A stretch of 8,988 nt of DNA from Planctomycetia bacterium. Lineage in GTDB: Bacteria > Planctomycetota > Planctomycetia > Gemmatales > Gemmataceae. Both the position numbers and the translations under genes were made by a program. Positions within the stretch are counted from its first letter, which is position 1, and the number at the start of each line of letters is the position of its first letter. Below, piece after piece: positions 5,076-8,988 of this stretch. The stretch is taken from contig SXHE01000863.1 of the NCBI GenBank assembly GCA_005773755.1, forward strand, positions 1-8,988, in the 5' to 3' direction. The notes beneath the pieces are model-generated. The model was not told where the DNA came from, searched no databases, and saw nothing but the letters and a program-made list of their open reading frames with translations.

Positions 5076-8000
5076 ATGCCCACCCACAACACCTCTCTGT
5101 TCCGTCGCTGGTTGAAACGCCTCGCTGCTCCGAAAACGCCGATCCGCACCCGGAACGCACCACGGCGCGCGCTCGCGGTCGAGGCCCTCGAGGATCGCGT
5201 CACCCCCGCCACCAACCTCGACCTGATCGACGCCTTCGAGTTCACGAGCACCACTAATAACAATGTCATCGTTCAGAGCACCGCTGTCGATTCGACCGGC
5301 AACACCTACGTCGCCGGCTACTTCGCAGGCACCGCCGACTTCAACCCCGGTACTGGTTCCTTTAACCTCACCAGCGCGGGCGGTAGCAACGATGCGTTCG
5401 TCGTAAAACTGGACTCCTCCGGTGGGTTCGTGTACGCCGCGCAGTTCGGTGCCACCTCCCAAGACCAGGCCCAGGGCGTCGCGGTGGACGGGAGCGGCAA
5501 CGCTTACGTCACCGGCTACTTCTACGACACGGTCGACTTCGACCCCGGGGCCGGCACCTTCAACCTCACCAGCGCGGCCGGCCCAGACGCGTTCGTCGTG
5601 AAACTGGACTCGGCCGGCGCGCTGGTCTACGCCGACCGGTTCGGCGGCACCTCCACCGTGGTTGCCCACGGCGTCGCGGTGGACGGGAGCGGCAACGCTT
5701 ACGTCACCGGCTACTTCTACGGAACCGCCGACTTCGACCCCGGTGCCGGAACCACCAACCTCGCCAGCGCGGGCGGTAGCACCGATGCGTTCGTCGTGAA
5801 ACTGGACTCCTCCGGCGCGCTGTCCTACGCCGACCGGTTCGGCGGCACGAGCAGCGTCGTCGGCCAGACCCTCGCGGTGGACGGGAGCGGCAACGCCTAC
5901 GTCACCGGCTACTTCTACGACACGGCCGACTTCGACCCCGGGGCCGGCACCACCAATCTCACCAGCGCGGGCAACGCCGACGTGTTCGTCGTGAAACTGG
6001 ACGCGACCGGCGCGCTGGTCTACGCCGACCGATTCGGCGGCCCGAACAGCGACTACGGCAGCGGCGTGGCCGTGGACGCGGACGGGAACGCCTACGTTGC
6101 CGGGTACTTCTACAGCAGCACGGTGGACTTCGACCCCGGTGCCGGCACTTTCTCTCTCACTTCCAACTATCAAGACTCGTTCGTGGTGCGGTTGGACAGC
6201 ACAGGTGCGCTCGTTGAGGCAATCAAGGTCACCAATGGTGCTTCATCCGGTTACACATACTCCTACAACACCCGGGTTGCGGCCGACACGACCGGGAACG
6301 TCTACGTGGCCGGGAGCTACACTGAAAACCAACCGGACTACGATCCCGGAACCGGTACGACGTACCTGAGCTACTCGTACCGCAACTACTACACGGGCTT
6401 CCTGGCGAAGTACGGCGACCTGACGATCGCGCTCTCGGACACGGCCACGGACCCGGACGCGGCGGAAACCACGGCCCCCGCGAGCGAAGACTACGGCACC
6501 TTCACCCTCACGCGCAGCGCCGGGAACATCGGGCGCACGATCTACCTGACCACGACCGGGACCGCGACCAACGGCTCCGACTACGGCCTATCGAGCGTGA
6601 CCTTCGCCGCGGGATCGGCCACCGTAACCGCCACCGTCGTCCCCTACAACGACAACGAAACCGAGGGGCCGGAGACGGTCACCGCCGCGCCCGACGGCAG
6701 CGGCTACACGGCCACCGGCAGCGCGACCATCACCATCGCCGACAACGAACCCGAAGTGACTGTCTACTACGAGGACCGGTCCGCGACCGAGACCGCGACT
6801 CCCACGCCGATCGACACCGGCAGTTTCACCTTCGTCCGCACCGGGAGCACGGCCGCCGCGCTGACGGTCTTCTATACGATGTCCGGCACCGCGACCCACG
6901 GGAGCGACTACGGAACCCTGTCCGGCTCCGTGACGATTCCCGCCGGCTCGGATCGCGTCATTCTGACGGTCACACCGCTGGACGACGCGCTCACCGAGGT
7001 GCCCGAGATCGTCGCGATCACGCTCACCGCGGACCCGACCTACACCCTCACGACGTACGTTTCCGCCGACTTTACCATCTACGACAACGAGCCGACGGTG
7101 CGGCTGTTCGCGGCCGACACCACCGCCGTCGAAGGCAGCACCAGCACCGGCCGGTTCACCGTCGAGCGCACCGGCGACACCACCGGCCCGCTCGACGTGC
7201 AGTACAGCATCTCCGGCAGCGCGACCAACGGGACCGACTACGCGGCGCTCCCCGGCACCGTAACGATCCCCGCCGGGTCCACATCGGTCGACATCGTGAT
7301 CGACGCGCTGACCGACGCGGTCGGCGACGCGGACGAAACCGTCATCCTCACGGTGGAGGGAGCCGCGGCGTACAACATCGCCAGCCCGTTCACCGGGCAG
7401 GTGGTCATCGGCGAACCCGACGCGCCCCCGGCCGAGGTTCCGCAGGTGACGCTGTTCGCGGCCGACGGCCTCGCCACAGAGGGCAGCACCGACGACGGCC
7501 GGTTCACGGTCACGCGCACGGGCAGCACCGCCGCGCCGCTCACGGTCTTCTACAGCATCACGGGCGGGGCCACCAACAGCACCGACTACGCGCCGCTCGC
7601 GGGCAGCGTGGTGATTCTCGCCGGCCAGTCGTCCGCCGACGTCGTCATCGACGCGACCGACGACGCACTCGACGACGCCGGCGAAACCGTCGTGCTGAGC
7701 CTGAGCGCGGACGCGGGGTATGCCATCGCCGGCCCGAACAGCGGGCAGGTGACGATCCTCGAACCGACCGCACCGCCCCCAGCGCCGCCGTCGATCACCC
7801 CGCCGAGCACACCGACGCCGCCTGCACCGCAACTGGCGAGCGCGGTCGGCGGGCCGAACGGAACCTTCGTCGCGTACAACTCGGACGGCAGCGAGCGGTT
7901 CCGCCCAACGGCCTACGCCGGGTTCACCGGGCGCGTGAACGTGGCCCTGGGCGACGTGAACGGCGACGGCGTGCTCGACGTCATCACGGGCACCGGCAGC

Positions 8001-8720
8001 ACGTCCACGCACGTCAAGGTGTTCGACGGCGTCTCCGGCGCGGAGATCCGCTCGTTCATGGCCTTCGGCGGCTACGACGGCGGCGTGAACGTGGGCGCGG
8101 GCGACCTCGCCGGCGACGGCCTCGCGGAGGTTCTGGTCGGTACTGCGACAGGCTCGTCGCACGTCAAGGCGTTCAGCGGGGCGAGCGGCGCGGAGGTGCG
8201 GAGCTTCTTCGCGTTCGACGGCTACAGCGGCGGCGTGACCGTGGCCGGCGGCGACCTGGACGCGAACGGCCTCGCGGACATCGTCGTCGGCACCGCGTCC
8301 GGGGTCAGTCACGTCAAGGGATTCGGCGGGCCGGACCTCGCGCTGCTGGCGAGTTTCATGGCCGGCGCGACGAACGGCGTGAACGTGGGCGCGGGCGACC
8401 TCGACGGCGACGGCTTCGCGGAGATCGTGACCGGCTGCGCGACCGGCAGCGATGCGGTCGGTGTGTATCGCAACGGCGCACAGGTGGCCGGGTTCTCGCC
8501 GTTCGGCGGGTTCCCCGGCGGGGTGTTCGTGGGGGTGACCGACCGCAACCGGGACGGCGACCCCGAACTGATCGTCGGGGCGGGTCCGGGGTCCGGCCCG
8601 CACGTGAAGGTGTACAGCTTCCCCGAACTGGCGGAACTCGCGAGCTTCTTCGCCTTCGCGCCGAGCTTCAGCGGCGGCGTCCCGGTCGCGTCCGCGGCGA
8701 ACGTGCCGACTTCGACGTAG
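5076..8720 (+). CDS. Giant mosaic surface/exoprotein: SBBP repeats, four Calx-beta domains, FG-GAP/VCBS repeats
   Basis: This 1214-residue protein is rich in Gly, Thr, Ser and Asp and has one cysteine. A basic N-terminal segment (RRWLKRLAAPK) leads to ALEDRVTPA (37-45), the motif seen near the N-terminus of many planctomycete exported proteins; a classical hydrophobic signal peptide is missing. Next come six SBBP repeats of about 65 residues (70 to about 445), four Calx-beta domains (about 449-558, 561-672, 674-781, 791-897) with ATNGSDY-type and DNEP-type motifs, a Pro-rich linker (896-918), and five FG-GAP/VCBS-like repeats (about 923-1214) with Asp-rich calcium loops such as DVNGDG at 960. 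SBBP and FG-GAP repeats form propeller blades and Calx-beta binds calcium, so an extracellular, calcium-stabilised adhesion or matrix role is likely (inference). There is no C-terminal anchor or PEP-CTERM. The ATG at 5076 is preferred over a TTG at 5031 because it places the LEDR motif at its usual depth; GGAGG at 5040-5044 is too distant to help. Confidence 0.9.
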   Translation: MPTHNTSLFRRWLKRLAAPKTPIRTRNAPRRALAVEALEDRVTPATNLDLIDAFEFTSTTNNNVIVQSTAVDSTGNTYVAGYFAGTADFNPGTGSFNLTSAGGSNDAFVVKLDSSGGFVYAAQFGATSQDQAQGVAVDGSGNAYVTGYFYDTVDFDPGAGTFNLTSAAGPDAFVVKLDSAGALVYADRFGGTSTVVAHGVAVDGSGNAYVTGYFYGTADFDPGAGTTNLASAGGSTDAFVVKLDSSGALSYADRFGGTSSVVGQTLAVDGSGNAYVTGYFYDTADFDPGAGTTNLTSAGNADVFVVKLDATGALVYADRFGGPNSDYGSGVAVDADGNAYVAGYFYSSTVDFDPGAGTFSLTSNYQDSFVVRLDSTGALVEAIKVTNGASSGYTYSYNTRVAADTTGNVYVAGSYTENQPDYDPGTGTTYLSYSYRNYYTGFLAKYGDLTIALSDTATDPDAAETTAPASEDYGTFTLTRSAGNIGRTIYLTTTGTATNGSDYGLSSVTFAAGSATVTATVVPYNDNETEGPETVTAAPDGSGYTATGSATITIADNEPEVTVYYEDRSATETATPTPIDTGSFTFVRTGSTAAALTVFYTMSGTATHGSDYGTLSGSVTIPAGSDRVILTVTPLDDALTEVPEIVAITLTADPTYTLTTYVSADFTIYDNEPTVRLFAADTTAVEGSTSTGRFTVERTGDTTGPLDVQYSISGSATNGTDYAALPGTVTIPAGSTSVDIVIDALTDAVGDADETVILTVEGAAAYNIASPFTGQVVIGEPDAPPAEVPQVTLFAADGLATEGSTDDGRFTVTRTGSTAAPLTVFYSITGGATNSTDYAPLAGSVVILAGQSSADVVIDATDDALDDAGETVVLSLSADAGYAIAGPNSGQVTILEPTAPPPAPPSITPPSTPTPPAPQLASAVGGPNGTFVAYNSDGSERFRPTAYAGFTGRVNVALGDVNGDGVLDVITGTGSTSTHVKVFDGVSGAEIRSFMAFGGYDGGVNVGAGDLAGDGLAEVLVGTATGSSHVKAFSGASGAEVRSFFAFDGYSGGVTVAGGDLDANGLADIVVGTASGVSHVKGFGGPDLALLASFMAGATNGVNVGAGDLDGDGFAEIVTGCATGSDAVGVYRNGAQVAGFSPFGGFPGGVFVGVTDRNRDGDPELIVGAGPGSGPHVKVYSFPELAELASFFAFAPSFSGGVPVASAANVPTST
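5283..6410 (+). repeat. Six tandem SBBP repeats with near-identical DNA
   Basis: The units begin at 5283, 5481, 5676, 5874, 6069 and 6279, with periods of 198, 195, 198, 195 and 210 nt. The unit core reads AVDGSGNAYVTGYF, then DFDPGAGT, then FVVKLDSSGALVYADRFGG. Units two to four are almost identical at DNA level, with an exact 52-nt match between 5475-5526 and 5670-5721. The sixth unit is divergent and Tyr-rich (YLSYSYRNYYTG). The array probably grew by recent tandem duplication. Confidence 0.85.
6420..7768 (+). repeat. Four tandem Calx-beta domains
   Basis: There are four copies of about 110 residues. Each has a GxFTxxRTG-like strand, an AT(N/H)(G/S)(S/T)DY motif, an IPAGS-like turn and a late acidic segment (for example DNETEGPETV and DADETVILTV). 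The first two end in DNEP. Copies three and four are most alike, both opening with (V/T)xLFAADxxAxEGST. Calx-beta domains bind calcium through acidic residues at the domain ends. Confidence 0.85.
7842..8711 (+). repeat. Five FG-GAP/VCBS-like repeats
   Basis: Asp-rich loops at residues 960 (DVNGDGVLDV), 1010 (DLAGDGLAEV), 1060 (DLDANGLADI), 1108 (DLDGDGFAEI) and 1156 (DRNRDGDPEL) recur every 48-50 residues. Each is followed by a GTATGSSHVKAF-type strand. The second loop lacks one Asp ligand and the third has Asn in place of the last Asp. This is the calcium-binding loop pattern of integrin-like propeller blades. Confidence 0.8.
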
Positions 8721-8731
8721 CGCGCCCGTGC

Positions 8732-8745
8732 AGCCGCGAGCGGCT
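8732..8745 (+). terminator. Short hairpin after the exoprotein gene, weak terminator candidate
   Basis: AGCCG (8732-8736) and CGGCT (8741-8745) pair around CGAG, 11 nt after the stop codon. No T-run follows, so it may only protect the transcript end. Confidence 0.25.
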
Positions 8746-8827
8746 CAAGACAGGATGCCCTTCACCACGCCGTCGTGTTCTACCGCCGGCGTGCTTCGGC
8801 TTGCACCGCCCCCGCACCTTCGCTATT

Positions 8828-8856
8828 CCCCGGTCGCCAGAGTTCCCGCGCCGGGG
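8828..8856 (+). other. Inverted repeat just upstream of the ABC ATPase start
   Basis: CCCCGG (8828-8833) and CCGGGG (8851-8856) are perfectly complementary around a 17-nt loop. The GGGG of the second arm lies 7 nt before the ATG and is the only ribosome-binding-like sequence there, so folding could hide it. Confidence 0.25.
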
Positions 8857-8863
8857 TTCCTTC

Positions 8864-8988
8864 ATGCCACTGCCGGTGGCCCTCACCCTGACCGATGTGA
8901 CCGTGCGCTACGGCCCGCGCGTCGCGCTCGACCGCGTCTCGCTCGACGTGCGCCGCGGCGAGATCGTCGGCTTGCTCGGCCCCCACGG
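8864..8988 (+). CDS. ABC transporter ATP-binding protein (partial, 3' end off the right edge)
   Basis: The first 41 codons of an ABC-type ATPase, which powers transport across the inner membrane by ATP hydrolysis. The start LTLTDVTVRYGPRVALDRVSL has the A-loop Tyr (VRYG) that stacks on the ATP base, followed by RRGEIVGLLGPHG, the opening of the Walker A motif (GPxGxGKS/T). His stands where Asn is commonest. The Walker A Lys and all later motifs lie beyond the window, so subfamily and substrate cannot be told. ATG at 8864 is the first start in frame; a GTG at 8876 is possible, and no clear Shine-Dalgarno is seen for either. It is separated from the exoprotein gene by 143 bp, so a functional link is uncertain. 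Confidence 0.85.
   Translation, partial: MPLPVALTLTDVTVRYGPRVALDRVSLDVRRGEIVGLLGPH

Noticed and set aside
4914..6173. A 419-codon open frame on the minus strand across the SBBP repeats
   Set aside because: Its internal repeats (VEVAGDVSVAAPVHR type) mirror the repeats on the plus strand and are not independent evidence.
6588..8603. A 671-codon open frame on the minus strand, opposite the exoprotein gene
   Set aside because: It is a by-product of GC-rich codon use. The protein is rich in Arg, Val, Ala and His with no recognisable domain, while the plus strand encodes clear Calx-beta and FG-GAP repeats.

Overview
The window is high-GC DNA that looks like a planctomycete of the Gemmata lineage (Gemmataceae). 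This is inferred from gene content and was not checked by a search. The signs are two ECF-type sigma factor genes side by side, an ECF sigma gene overlapping a serine/threonine kinase gene with many membrane segments, and a large repeat-built exoprotein that opens with the 'LEDRVTPA' N-terminal motif typical of planctomycete surface proteins.

Layout. Positions 1-672 (minus) hold the first 224 codons of an ECF sigma factor that runs off the left edge with a C-terminal extension. A 173-bp divergent region separates it from a second ECF sigma gene (846-1415, plus). The stop codon of that gene overlaps the start of a Ser/Thr protein kinase (1412-3076) with six predicted C-terminal membrane helices. 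These two form a tight operon that ends at a hairpin spanning the kinase stop codon. A SAM-dependent methyltransferase of the cyclopropane-fatty-acid-synthase type (3198-4154) has its own strong ribosome binding site. It is followed by a small zincin-like metallopeptidase (4234-4641).

A 434-bp region without a convincing gene (4642-5075) holds inverted repeats, a -10-like box, a GC hairpin followed by a T-rich run, and a 20-bp element (17/20 identical) that also lies upstream of the second sigma gene. Next is one giant gene (5076-8720, 1214 residues) coding for a mosaic protein: six SBBP repeats, four Calx-beta domains, a proline-rich linker and five FG-GAP/VCBS-like repeats. A 143-bp gap leads to the first 41 codons of an ABC transporter ATPase (8864 to the right edge).

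How the parts fit. The sigma/kinase pair is the clearest functional unit: a membrane-anchored kinase that could control the sigma factor encoded with it. The divergent sigma gene may be coordinated with it through the shared intergenic region. The element shared upstream of the second sigma gene and the exoprotein gene hints at a common control signal, but this is conjecture from two copies. The methyltransferase, peptidase and ABC ATPase have no evident link to one another. No RNA genes, insertion sequences or CRISPR arrays were seen.
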